Positions 35,819-43,592 of a stretch of DNA of 64,000 nt are shown here, one piece after another. Made by a program: the position numbers and the translations under genes. The notes under the pieces are model-generated. The model was not told where the DNA came from and ran no database searches. It saw only the letters and a list, made by a program, of their open reading frames with translations. Within the stretch, counting starts at the first letter, position 1; each line of letters begins with the position of its first letter. Source of the DNA: an uncultured Granulosicoccaceae bacterium (lineage in GTDB: Bacteria; Pseudomonadota; Gammaproteobacteria; Granulosicoccales; Granulosicoccaceae); contig CALGLE010000020.1 of the NCBI GenBank assembly GCA_937930305.1, forward strand, positions 62,001 through 126,000, written 5' to 3'.

Positions 35819-37456
35819 ATGCGTACCCACCCACCTGCATTAACACCATTGGCCGCAGCTTTAGCAGCCGCACTGACCGTGAGCGCTTGTTCACCTGAGG
35901 ATAAGGGTAACGAAGGCCGGTTCGATGATCCCGTCCTAACGGCAACCTCTGAAGTACGTTTAACGGTTGAACTGCCCCAACGAATGCAATCACTGCCTGA
36001 ATCGGTGGACGTGATTGCGACAGTCGCTGGTGAAAGCATCATGATGGGTGGCACCAATGGCAATTACAGTCTGAACATCGATCTAGCCATGGATCGAAGC
36101 TTCCCCATTTTTGTCCGTGTGCAGCGAAGCCGGGACACGTTGATCATTGCCTCTGCTCAGGCGTCGATCACTACCGATACCAGTGTGGTGCCGTTCGCAC
36201 TGCCACCGCAACTTTTCCGCACAGATTTTGATTCCGATGGTGATGGATTCACCAACATTGTTGAAATTGAGCGAGGCACAGAGCCCTTGGGGGTAAGTGA
36301 GGATTTCGACGGCGATGGTGTCGCGAACGCTACGGATCTCGATGATGACAACGATGGTGTGTTCGATGTGAACGATGCTTTTCCATTAAACGGCGCTGAG
36401 TCTCAGGATTTTGATGGCGATGGCATTGGCGACAATCAAGACAATGACGATGATAACGATTTCATTTTGGATGTTGACGATAACTTCCCATTCGATCCCA
36501 ATGAGTCCTTAGATTTAGACTTAGACGGATTAGGTAATTCCGTTGATGAGGACGACGATGGTGATGGCACCATCGATTTGGAAGATCCACAACCGAACAA
36601 CCCCAACATTACCGGTAACGAAGACAGTGATGGCGATGGCGTTCGCGATTTGGAAGACGCCTTCCCTTACAACAGTGCTGAAAGCAATGATGTAGATGGT
36701 GACGGTGTGGGTGATAACGAAGATCCTGACGATGACAACAACGGCGTACCTGACGATCAAGACAACTCCGTGGTCAATATTCCATTCTCGACGGTCTCCC
36801 CTACCATCGACGGCGCTTATGGTTGGTGGGAATGGTCAGCTGCGACCAGTGCCGACAGTCGCGGTAATACCTTATACATCGATCATTTACTGATTGATAA
36901 CTTGGGCATTGAAGTGGACCAAGATCCAACAAAATACAGCCGTTGGCGCGCGCTACACGATGGTGAGCATCTGTATGTGCTAATCATTGTTGACAATGAA
37001 CGGATGCAAGATCGTTGGAGTGATTCCGATGATGTGTGGCACGATGATTCGGCTGAGTTATATTTTAACGTAGGTCAAGAAACCACCAGCACTTACGATG
37101 ACAACGATTTCCAACGTCTGTTCAGATACCAAGACGATGCCGATGATGCTCAAACCGATGGTGTCAACAGCGCCAGTGGGATGGAAACTAACTACTGCTC
37201 GAGCCGCGGTATGGCGCGACCTAACTCTTACTACACCTATTATGAAATACGGGTAAAACTGTCATCCCTAGGACTGGTTGAAGGTGTGCCATTTAATATG
37301 GACGTAGCCTACAACGATGATGACACCTCAGGTGATCGCGATGCAAAGTGGGCCTGGTTCGCTCCATCTGGCACAGATACCGCGTGGTACAACCCCAGTC
37401 ATTTAGGTACCGCTATTTTGTCTACGAATCGTCCAGTGACAGGCCCGATTGACTGA
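35819..37456 (+). CDS. lipoprotein with calcium-type D-rich repeats and a CBM9-like domain
   Basis: A 545-residue lipoprotein. The start at 35819 gives a signal peptide with lipobox SACS; an ATG 18 bases upstream is the alternative. Residues about 140-320 are a run of Asp-rich thrombospondin type 3-like repeats (units like DFDGDGVANATDLDDDNDG), which bind calcium in other proteins. The C-terminal ~210 residues look like a CBM9-like carbohydrate-binding domain (TIDGAYGWWEWSAA, then IIVDNERMQDR and DSAELYFNV). With the xylanase two genes away, it may bind xylan or its fragments, or a different glycan. It is the only rightward gene between the two leftward genes dsbB and the heme-type protein. 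Confidence 0.72.
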   Translation: MRTHPPALTPLAAALAAALTVSACSPEDKGNEGRFDDPVLTATSEVRLTVELPQRMQSLPESVDVIATVAGESIMMGGTNGNYSLNIDLAMDRSFPIFVRVQRSRDTLIIASAQASITTDTSVVPFALPPQLFRTDFDSDGDGFTNIVEIERGTEPLGVSEDFDGDGVANATDLDDDNDGVFDVNDAFPLNGAESQDFDGDGIGDNQDNDDDNDFILDVDDNFPFDPNESLDLDLDGLGNSVDEDDDGDGTIDLEDPQPNNPNITGNEDSDGDGVRDLEDAFPYNSAESNDVDGDGVGDNEDPDDDNNGVPDDQDNSVVNIPFSTVSPTIDGAYGWWEWSAATSADSRGNTLYIDHLLIDNLGIEVDQDPTKYSRWRALHDGEHLYVLIIVDNERMQDRWSDSDDVWHDDSAELYFNVGQETTSTYDDNDFQRLFRYQDDADDAQTDGVNSASGMETNYCSSRGMARPNSYYTYYEIRVKLSSLGLVEGVPFNMDVAYNDDDTSGDRDAKWAWFAPSGTDTAWYNPSHLGTAILSTNRPVTGPID

Positions 37457-37487
37457 CAAAACGGCCCTTTAAATCAGCGAGGTTCGC

Positions 37488-37622
37488 ATGGACGCGAACA
37501 CCCATTGCCCGCACTGCGATACGCCCCTTAGCTATCCCTACTCAACTGGAGCAGTTTCTTTTTGTCGCAAACAGCGCCCACGCGCTACACAGCAATATCA
37601 ACACGCACAAAACATACTTTGA
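37488..37622 (+). CDS. possible 44-residue CPHC protein
   Basis: A short frame from the ATG at 37488 to a TGA at 37620-37622, with GAGG a few bases ahead of the start. The product begins MDANTHCPHCDTPLSYPYST and has a third cysteine (FCRK), so it could be a small zinc-binding protein. It starts 31 bases after the CBM9-like gene's stop and overlaps the 3' end of the leftward ferric-reductase-like gene by 81 bases. It may also be a chance frame, because it is short and lies opposite another gene. Confidence 0.22.
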   Translation: MDANTHCPHCDTPLSYPYSTGAVSFCRKQRPRATQQYQHAQNIL

Positions 37623-38135
37623 CCATGGCTCCATAGTTCCATCGATTTGCACCGCATGAAGCACGGTGGCGACAACGGTAACGACCGCCAGCGTTCTATG
37701 GCTCAGCCGCCAAATGCGATTTTTTATTCGCGCCTGTTTCATTAGAAGGACCAATATAAACGTGACAAATACACTCCACATCGCAATAACGCCCCACAAT
37801 GAAAACGGGGTCGGGGATACGAACAACAAGGCGTCAATGACATCTGGCGGGCTAGTGATCCACAGCCCGACAACATGTAAAACAATACCAACAAACATCA
37901 CGATGCCAAACCATCGATGCAGGCGGCGAGCTTTAATGGGTGTGCGCGTTAAAACACCTGTGATTAATAACGGTTGGAACAACATGCAAGCCATGGCGAC
38001 GATACCGGCGAAACCTGCACCGATGTAGACCGGGCTTCGCCACTGCAGTTGCTGGCTTAATGTGGCAGCAATAAAGGGAAAGATGACTGCAGCACCGCTC
38101 ACCAACCAAATCAACTTAAGGGGAATTGGCTTCAT
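37542..38135 (-). CDS. ferric reductase-like heme membrane protein
   Basis: A 197-residue membrane protein with about six helices. The layout of histidines in the helices (RRLHRWFGIVMFVGIVLHVVGLW and RLSHRTLAVVTVVATVLHAVQ) fits the heme b-binding core of ferric-reductase-like domains (as in the MsrQ/YedZ and NOX/FRE groups): His pairs spaced 13-14 apart in two helices. There is no flavin or NADPH domain. It is 48 bases downstream of the Tat-exported intradiol-fold gene, so it may pass electrons to or from that protein. The substrate is unknown. Confidence 0.75.
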   Translation of the reverse strand: MKPIPLKLIWLVSGAAVIFPFIAATLSQQLQWRSPVYIGAGFAGIVAMACMLFQPLLITGVLTRTPIKARRLHRWFGIVMFVGIVLHVVGLWITSPPDVIDALLFVSPTPFSLWGVIAMWSVFVTFILVLLMKQARIKNRIWRLSHRTLAVVTVVATVLHAVQIDGTMEPWSKYVLCVLILLCSAWALFATKRNCSS

Positions 38136-38183
38136 CTATTCGTTTGTTGTGTACACAACCCTATAGGCTAGTACGTTTAAGCA

Positions 38184-38672
38184 CTAAACCGGTTGCAACA
38201 CAAATTCAGCGTGCAGTGTTTTATCGTTCGCGCTAGACATCACAGGACGTAAAAAAACCGTTTCAAAATCGTCACTGTCGTAGGCCAGGTGGCCATGCGC
38301 TTGGCCAAAGGCGGGCACAATTTGTGGCATGTCCATCTGGAACTCACCATTTTCATCGGTTAACGTTGCGCCATGACTGCGCTCATCTCGTTCATGGCCT
38401 TCCGTGGTATGCGCCCAAATTTGAATACGTTGCCCAGACAAAGGTGCACCATTTCCGGCTAGCCGCACCCTGCCCGTCATTAAAAAGCCACCCGCGCCAA
38501 TTCGATCAACAATGGGGGCACCGGGTAGATAGTTATTTGATCCGCCGCGCATCGACTTTGTCGGCTTTACGTTTTGCGCCGCCGCGGGCATTTGCAAGGA
38601 GCCGAGCGCAACGCCGGTGGCCGCACAGGAGGTTGCAAGAAATTGTCTGCGAGTTAGAATTCTTTTGCTCAT
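38184..38672 (-). CDS. Tat-exported intradiol dioxygenase-fold protein
   Basis: A 162-residue protein from the start at 38672 (MSKRILTRRQFLATSC); a longer frame from 38753 would precede a normal Tat start with 27 extra residues. The N-terminus is a twin-arginine signal with RRQFLA and a hydrophobic stretch ending AAAQ. The body is like an intradiol ring-cleavage dioxygenase (GRVRLAGNGAPLSGQRIQIWA). The HxH iron-ligand pair is present at His126 and His128 (AHGHLAYD), but the position of the first tyrosine ligand is a phenylalanine (Phe111, in NGEFQMD) and I see no second tyrosine before the HxH. So it may not be a normal catechol dioxygenase. Family assignment is from motifs only. Confidence 0.6.
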   Translation of the reverse strand: MSKRILTRRQFLATSCAATGVALGSLQMPAAAQNVKPTKSMRGGSNNYLPGAPIVDRIGAGGFLMTGRVRLAGNGAPLSGQRIQIWAHTTEGHERDERSHGATLTDENGEFQMDMPQIVPAFGQAHGHLAYDSDDFETVFLRPVMSSANDKTLHAEFVLQPV

Positions 38673-38763
38673 TTCAATTCTCTTTGGCAAAGCATGCTCA
38701 GGTTGCCCACTGTAGTGAATTAGCATACCGCAGACTACGCTTTCAGTACTCACATAAATGCAA

Positions 38764-39603
38764 TCAGAAAGGCGTATTTGTCAAACTAGGCAGTTCGTTC
38801 TGTAAGCGCATGATGGTGTGATTTACCATCGGATTCCCGATTTCCTCATATTCATAGGTGTCGGAGAATATCGGCCGATCGAAACGGTTGTAATCCGTGA
38901 TTTGGCTTATGTTCCCGTTTTCGTCATAGAGCACCTCGAAGCGTGAAAATACACTGCCATCATCCAGTGTGTGAGTACCCGCTGACAAAAGACCTGCCGC
39001 GTTGAATTCGAAAGCCCATTGTTTAGACTCTATCGTATTAAGAGCGCTGAGCAGCTGCCCATTTACATCGTAGGTGTATTCAATAGGAAGGATGCCATCG
39101 AGTTCAATGAGATTGCCGAATTCGTCTCGATCATAGTCAATGGTTGGAAAACCGCTCAAATCCACACGCGATATTAATTGCCCGTTTGAGTTGTAGTTAT
39201 ATTGCCAAACTCGGTCGTTGTCAGAGAGCACATTAAATTCGGCGGGGGTCACCGATTTTACGATCAGGCCTGTGTTGTTCAGCGTATGGATTCTAGTGCT
39301 AACTTCAGCGCCTCTCACGCGAGCCAATGTAATCGTGTTTTCATTTCTGTTATAAACGTAATCGGTAACCGAGTAGGGATTCCCAGAAAATGTGGTGGTT
39401 TCCCGAATAACTCGGTAACCATTGGAATAGGGATTTGGCAGATCGTTTTGAGGATCAAATGGCGCATCATTTTCGCGCGATTCATTGCCTCCGCCACTGC
39501 ATGCCGATAAAGCGATGCAAACGAACGCTGCGAATAAGGGCTTAGCTATCATGGCAGACACAGCCATGAGCTTTTTTACGATGAATGGCATAGCTGAACT
39601 CAC
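38764..39603 (-). CDS. lipoprotein with YD/RHS-like repeats
   Basis: A 279-residue lipoprotein: signal peptide with lipobox LSAC (cleavage at about residue 35). The mature part has short repeats with the rhythm of YD (RHS-like) repeats, e.g. YNYNSNGQLISRVD, YDRDEFGNLIELD and YTYDVNGQLLSALN, each about 20 residues. It is much smaller than toxin RHS proteins and has no toxin or core domain. Start could be the ATG at 39603 or a later one near Met13. It precedes the Tat/heme pair on the same strand. Confidence 0.68.
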   Translation of the reverse strand: MSSAMPFIVKKLMAVSAMIAKPLFAAFVCIALSACSGGGNESRENDAPFDPQNDLPNPYSNGYRVIRETTTFSGNPYSVTDYVYNRNENTITLARVRGAEVSTRIHTLNNTGLIVKSVTPAEFNVLSDNDRVWQYNYNSNGQLISRVDLSGFPTIDYDRDEFGNLIELDGILPIEYTYDVNGQLLSALNTIESKQWAFEFNAAGLLSAGTHTLDDGSVFSRFEVLYDENGNISQITDYNRFDRPIFSDTYEYEEIGNPMVNHTIMRLQNELPSLTNTPF

Positions 39604-39650
39604 TTTTAATCACGGCCCACCCTAGCGGTGGCAACCCGCGCAGTGGATTC

Positions 39651-40001
39651 TTATTCTAGAAAAAACCCATCGATAAAATAACGACCACCTTTTACTGCAA
39701 CGGTCGCCACAGCTAAGACTTGGTCTTCGGTATTATCGAAGTGTTGATGCCAAAGTACGGTGAACGACTTATCTTTACGAAAAATCGTGACCACCTCACG
39801 TTGGCCAGGACGACCCCACAAATTCTCACGTTTATCGCATTGCGCCAGAAAGGTTTCCGCGCTAATGGTGGATTTCAGGTCAACCGAGAAGTGACTGCTG
39901 TGCGAGGCGTAATCCCGATTAGCGACGCCGGACATCACATCGTCCATCATCGGCTCGGCAACGGCCAAGACAGCTCTATCATCAAGTTCCATGCAGCTCA
40001 T
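39651..40001 (-). CDS. small NTF2-like protein
   Basis: A 116-residue soluble protein without a signal peptide. The strand pattern near the end (QVLAVATVAVKGGRYFIDGFFLE) and the helix at the start (DDRAVLAVAEPMMDDVMSG) suggest an NTF2-like/SnoaL fold. No function can be given. It is transcribed with the same orientation as the RMF-like gene upstream; a perfect hairpin lies between them. Confidence 0.5.
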   Translation of the reverse strand: MSCMELDDRAVLAVAEPMMDDVMSGVANRDYASHSSHFSVDLKSTISAETFLAQCDKRENLWGRPGQREVVTIFRKDKSFTVLWHQHFDNTEDQVLAVATVAVKGGRYFIDGFFLE

Positions 40002-40031
40002 GGGGTAATTCTACAAGGAACGAGGACGCGC

Positions 40032-40070
40032 CGCCATGGCCAAGCTACGTCAGATAGCTTGGCCATGGCG
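40032..40070. repeat. perfect 16-bp hairpin next to the RMF-like gene
   Basis: CGCCATGGCCAAGCTA (40032-40047) and TAGCTTGGCCATGGCG (40055-40070) pair perfectly around a seven-base loop. It lies 26 bases beyond the stop of the RMF-like gene (read leftward) and 31 bases before the start of the NTF2-like gene. After the stem the leftward strand has only a weak T-rich stretch. It may be the 3' end of the RMF-like mRNA. Confidence 0.6.
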
Positions 40071-40095
40071 ACCTTTCCCGATAAAACGGCAGGGA

Positions 40096-40320
40096 TTACT
40101 CTTCGCGGTTTTGTTTACCCATGCGATATCCGCCGTACCATTCTTTTTCCAGTTCGCTACTCGCGAAATAGGAATGGTGACAGTTAGATGGCGTCGTGCC
40201 CTTTATTCCAGCATCCATGCCTGCTTTTCGAGCAGTAGCGGGCGTTACGTGGTGTAACGGCTTAAAGGCTTCGCTAATGACCGTGTTCAGGCCAATGAAG
40301 TCAAATTTGCGAGTCATCAA
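40096..40320 (-). CDS. ribosome modulation factor-like small protein
   Basis: A 74-residue protein (first two codons are both Met). The last ~45 residues follow the pattern of ribosome modulation factor: A-x3-G-x2-AGI-x-G, then a Cys (CHHS) and a W-x-GG-Y-R stretch (WYGGYRMGK), as in RMF's RGYQAGIAG and WLGGWR. The first ~28 residues form an extension not found in RMF. RMF binds the 30S subunit and helps make inactive 100S ribosomes in stationary phase; a similar role is only inferred, and some RMF-fold proteins have other roles. A hairpin follows the stop. Confidence 0.62.
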   Translation of the reverse strand: MMTRKFDFIGLNTVISEAFKPLHHVTPATARKAGMDAGIKGTTPSNCHHSYFASSELEKEWYGGYRMGKQNREE

Positions 40321-40345
40321 GACAGGCTCCTAGTAAGATCGGCCA

Positions 40346-40361
40346 CAGGCACCAATGCCTG
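40346..40361. repeat. short stem-loop upstream of the RMF-like gene
   Basis: CAGGCA-CCAA-TGCCTG is a perfect six-base stem with a four-base loop, 25 bases before the RMF-like ATG. It could affect translation of the gene, or be a chance repeat. The remaining 204-base gap to the oxidoreductase gene shows nothing else clear. Confidence 0.25.
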
Positions 40362-40524
40362 CGGGGTCGAGCGGAAAAGTAGCATGCACACCCGACCGAT
40401 CCGACCTACCAGTTCTCACTCCCCAATTGCCGATTTCGGCAGAGTGAGCAGTAGCCCCCAGGTTCTGACACTGCATTACAATCCTGTGAACCTTGCCGCG
40501 AAAAAGCTTGCGAAAAAGGCTTGT

Positions 40525-42237
40525 CTAACCCCACCAACTTTCCGTGGCCGACTTCAAATCACTGGCCCGAAAGCGCGCTTTTTGGTTCGATGGCGCTAAT
40601 TCTTCTTCATAGAAAAATTCAGGCAAGTCATCGTCTTTGTCGGTAAATCCCGCGTCCCGATTAAATTGATGTTCAAGCTCCAGTGTTTCACGCCCCAACG
40701 CAGGGAAAAAATCAGCCGGAAGTTCCACATCCACCGCATCTTTTAAGGCCTGCAATATGAAGTCTTGCTGGGTCAGTGTCACAGAGCGGCCGAAGATACA
40801 AAAGCCCAGGGAGTCGGTCGTGGCACACAACGCTTGCAAATCCAGGCTGGCCTCCACCAGTTCCGCTGCTGGTTTTCCCTTGCTATCGTACTGCGGTAGG
40901 TTGCCGGCGGTATGGTCAGCGCCCTGCGCCGTCATTTGCATACTGATGCCCGTGACTTCGATCACTCGTGGGTCATACGCGCTGATGGCTTGACCTTTGA
41001 TGACGGGTATACGCGATACGTCCAGGGCTTCACCGACGCGTTGTGTGCCCGAGGCATATAAACGCCCTTCGTCACTACCGGCACGCATTTCATCAACAAC
41101 CGATTTCATATAGCTAGGATCACCAAAAGATCCTTTGCCCGCATCCATCAACACGCCGATGGTTGCACCAAGTTCGATGGTGTCTACGCCTAAGTCATTC
41201 GCTTCCCAATTCAACGCGGCCAAATCATCCGGGTCTTCCAAGCCGCAGTTGGTGCCCATCAAACCTATGGTTTCATACTCTACCGGCGACACCACTTCGT
41301 TGCCGTCCTTGTCGTGGTACACATTACTGCATTGAATGATGCACCCGGGCATGCAGGCGTGGGTGGTGTCACCGCCACGCGATAGATTTAATTCTCTTAA
41401 ATAGTCTCCACCTAACTTAAAGCGTTCTTCACCCGAAGTATCCGTGGCTTGCCCATGGCTAAAGTTACGTACGGGAATACCGCCCACGGTATTGGTGTAA
41501 TCACCCACGGCAGCGGTGCCCTGCTCTTGGAATGTGCGAATAGCGGGTTGCTCTTCCAACTGCTTACGATAACTTTTAACCGCTTGCATGACTTGCTTAC
41601 GATCATGCATCGATGGCATACGATCTAAATCGGCAATGATGGCTTTGACTTTTTTACTGCCCATAACAGCGCCAACACCGCCACGCGCTGCCAAACGAGA
41701 TGGGCGCATGTCCACATCACTGAAGGCAATACCCGCCATTAAACCCTGGTACTCACCCACCAAACTGCAAAGCCCAATGCTAATTTTCTTACCAAAACGC
41801 TCGTGCAGTCGTTCCGCTGTTTTAAAATTGCCCTCGCCCATGTAATCCTTGGCATCGAGAAATTCAACGTCACCACCTTTCTTAAAATAGATCATGACCC
41901 AATCATCGGATTGGCCGGTGAGTGTGAACCCTGCAATTTCTAGCTGCCCCAATGCGAAAGCGAAATTGCCGCCTGCATTCGCTTCTTTGATTCCGCCAGT
42001 CAGCGGGCTTTTACAACCGACGCTTAAGCGATTCGCATTCGAGAAGTTGGTGCCAGCCAGCGGCCCGGCAGAGAATATTAAGGGGTTGTCGGGCCCCAGC
42101 GGGTCAACCTTGGCCACACCCATGTCATTCAGGGTTTTGGCGATGTGGTACCGACCCGCGCGAACCAAAGAATCACCCTTAAGCGTTTCGGTGTTGATGC
42201 TGCGTTGAGCAAGGTCGATGGTGTGATACTGACGCAT
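40525..42237 (-). CDS. aldehyde:ferredoxin oxidoreductase-family protein
   Basis: A 570-residue protein of the AOR family, whose members use a tungsten- or molybdenum-bis-pterin cofactor and a [4Fe-4S] cluster to oxidise aldehydes or do related two-electron reactions. The N-terminal domain has the pterin-binding loop GRYHIAKTLND, and the cluster ligands are likely Cys295, Cys299, Cys303 (HACMPGCIIQCSN) and Cys480 (GFCIFG). The first two Cys are separated by three residues, unlike the two in the best-known archaeal enzymes. It lies ~115 bases beyond the glcF gene on the same strand. No ferredoxin gene is adjacent, so its partner and substrate are unknown. Confidence 0.88.
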   Translation of the reverse strand: MRQYHTIDLAQRSINTETLKGDSLVRAGRYHIAKTLNDMGVAKVDPLGPDNPLIFSAGPLAGTNFSNANRLSVGCKSPLTGGIKEANAGGNFAFALGQLEIAGFTLTGQSDDWVMIYFKKGGDVEFLDAKDYMGEGNFKTAERLHERFGKKISIGLCSLVGEYQGLMAGIAFSDVDMRPSRLAARGGVGAVMGSKKVKAIIADLDRMPSMHDRKQVMQAVKSYRKQLEEQPAIRTFQEQGTAAVGDYTNTVGGIPVRNFSHGQATDTSGEERFKLGGDYLRELNLSRGGDTTHACMPGCIIQCSNVYHDKDGNEVVSPVEYETIGLMGTNCGLEDPDDLAALNWEANDLGVDTIELGATIGVLMDAGKGSFGDPSYMKSVVDEMRAGSDEGRLYASGTQRVGEALDVSRIPVIKGQAISAYDPRVIEVTGISMQMTAQGADHTAGNLPQYDSKGKPAAELVEASLDLQALCATTDSLGFCIFGRSVTLTQQDFILQALKDAVDVELPADFFPALGRETLELEHQFNRDAGFTDKDDDLPEFFYEEELAPSNQKARFRASDLKSATESWWG

Positions 42238-42292
42238 GAGCGAGCTTCTCGTAGGTGGATGAATTCAACGATTCCCTATTCTACACCCAGCG

Positions 42293-42308
42293 ACGTGGAA
42301 ACCCACGT
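42293..42308. repeat. short stem-loop between glcF and the AOR gene
   Basis: ACGTGG-AAAC-CCACGT is a perfect six-base stem with a four-base loop in the 116-base gap after glcF (read leftward). No T-run follows. It may be a weak processing or stop signal. Confidence 0.25.
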
Positions 42309-42353
42309 TGAACCAACCGTTTAAACCTGTGTGTGGGTATCTGGCGATACGGG

Positions 42354-43589
42354 CTAAGCCGATGACGTGTTGCGTAGGCCATCGTCGAGCAATTCCACCC
42401 AATGGCGCACCAGCCGACCACTGCCAGCCTGCAAATGCAGCTGACATCCGATGTTTGCCGTGACAATGACATCGGGCTCACTCTGTAGGATATGGCCCAG
42501 CTTGTTGTCACGTAACTGATGGCTGAGTTTGGGTTGAAAAATAGAATAGGTTCCAGCCGAGCCGCAGCACGTGTGCGAATCGTTAAAAGCGGTTAGCGTG
42601 AACCCAAGCTTTCTCAAGAATGCCTCTGTTACCTGAGGCAACTTTTGCCCATGTTGTAAGGTGCACGGCGGATGAAATGCGACTTTACCTACGGAACTGG
42701 CTGCTGGTACCAGGCCAGATACATCCTCCCTATGTATGACCTCAATTAAATCCTTAGCCAGTTCAGTGACACGTGCGGCTTTCTCTGCATAGGCTGGATC
42801 ATCAGCTAATAAATGACCGTAGTCCTTTACCATCACACCGCACCCACTGGCCGTCACAATGATGGCTTCAGCACCGGCTTCAATGTCAGGCCACCAAGCA
42901 TCAATGTTTCGCTTAACAAAGGCTTTCGCGTTGTCTTGTTCATTTAAATGATGATGGATTGCACCGCAACAACCGCTGCTAGGCTTAGAAATTAACGAGA
43001 TGCCAAGCGCATCCAATACACGTGCTGTGGCGGCATTCGTTTGCGGGGTCATGGCCGCTTGCGCGCAACCATCAAGCACTAACATGCGACGGGTATGACG
43101 TGCGTCAGGCCAAACACCTGCGGGAACAGCCTGTGGTATGCCGGCTTTCAAACTGGACGGTAATACCGGACGCACCAGACGACCTAAACCCAATAAAGGG
43201 GCCAATCGCTGTTGATAAGGCAACACCAGCAGTAAGGCTTTTCGCTTAAGGCGCTCAACCAAACCACGCGGCACCCGCTCTTCCACCAAGGCACGCCCAT
43301 GATCAATGAGGTGTCCATACTGCACACCAGAGGGGCATGTGGTTTCGCAATTACGGCACGTTAAACAGCGATCCAAATGCAGCTGAGTGCTGGCCGTGGG
43401 TTCATGCCCTTCCAACACTTGTTTGACTAAGTATATTCGGCCGCGTGGGCTGTCTAATTCATCACCCAATAAGTTATAGGTTGGGCAAGTGGCTAAACAA
43501 AACCCGCAGTGCACGCACTTAGAAATAACCGCTTCTGCTGCCAACGCATGTTTATTGTTTGCAAGCTCGGGAGCCAGTTGAGTATCCAT
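42354..43589 (-). CDS. glcF: glycolate oxidase iron-sulfur subunit
   Basis: A 411-residue Fe-S protein of glycolate oxidase. Two CxxCxxCxxxCP motifs bind [4Fe-4S] clusters: Cys25/28/31/35 (CVHCGFCLATCP) and a second in CLTCRNCETTCP. The C-terminal half carries two CCG-type domains (GCCGAIHHH; CCGSAGTY). The complex oxidises glycolate to glyoxylate at the membrane and passes electrons to the quinone pool. Gene order is D-E-F, with glcE ending three bases before this start. Confidence 0.95.
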   Translation of the reverse strand: MDTQLAPELANNKHALAAEAVISKCVHCGFCLATCPTYNLLGDELDSPRGRIYLVKQVLEGHEPTASTQLHLDRCLTCRNCETTCPSGVQYGHLIDHGRALVEERVPRGLVERLKRKALLLVLPYQQRLAPLLGLGRLVRPVLPSSLKAGIPQAVPAGVWPDARHTRRMLVLDGCAQAAMTPQTNAATARVLDALGISLISKPSSGCCGAIHHHLNEQDNAKAFVKRNIDAWWPDIEAGAEAIIVTASGCGVMVKDYGHLLADDPAYAEKAARVTELAKDLIEVIHREDVSGLVPAASSVGKVAFHPPCTLQHGQKLPQVTEAFLRKLGFTLTAFNDSHTCCGSAGTYSIFQPKLSHQLRDNKLGHILQSEPDVIVTANIGCQLHLQAGSGRLVRHWVELLDDGLRNTSSA

Positions 43590-43592
43590 GCG

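Noticed and set aside
38764-39603. RHS toxin or polymorphic toxin system
   Set aside because: The protein is short, lacks an RHS core and toxin domain, and no immunity gene follows.
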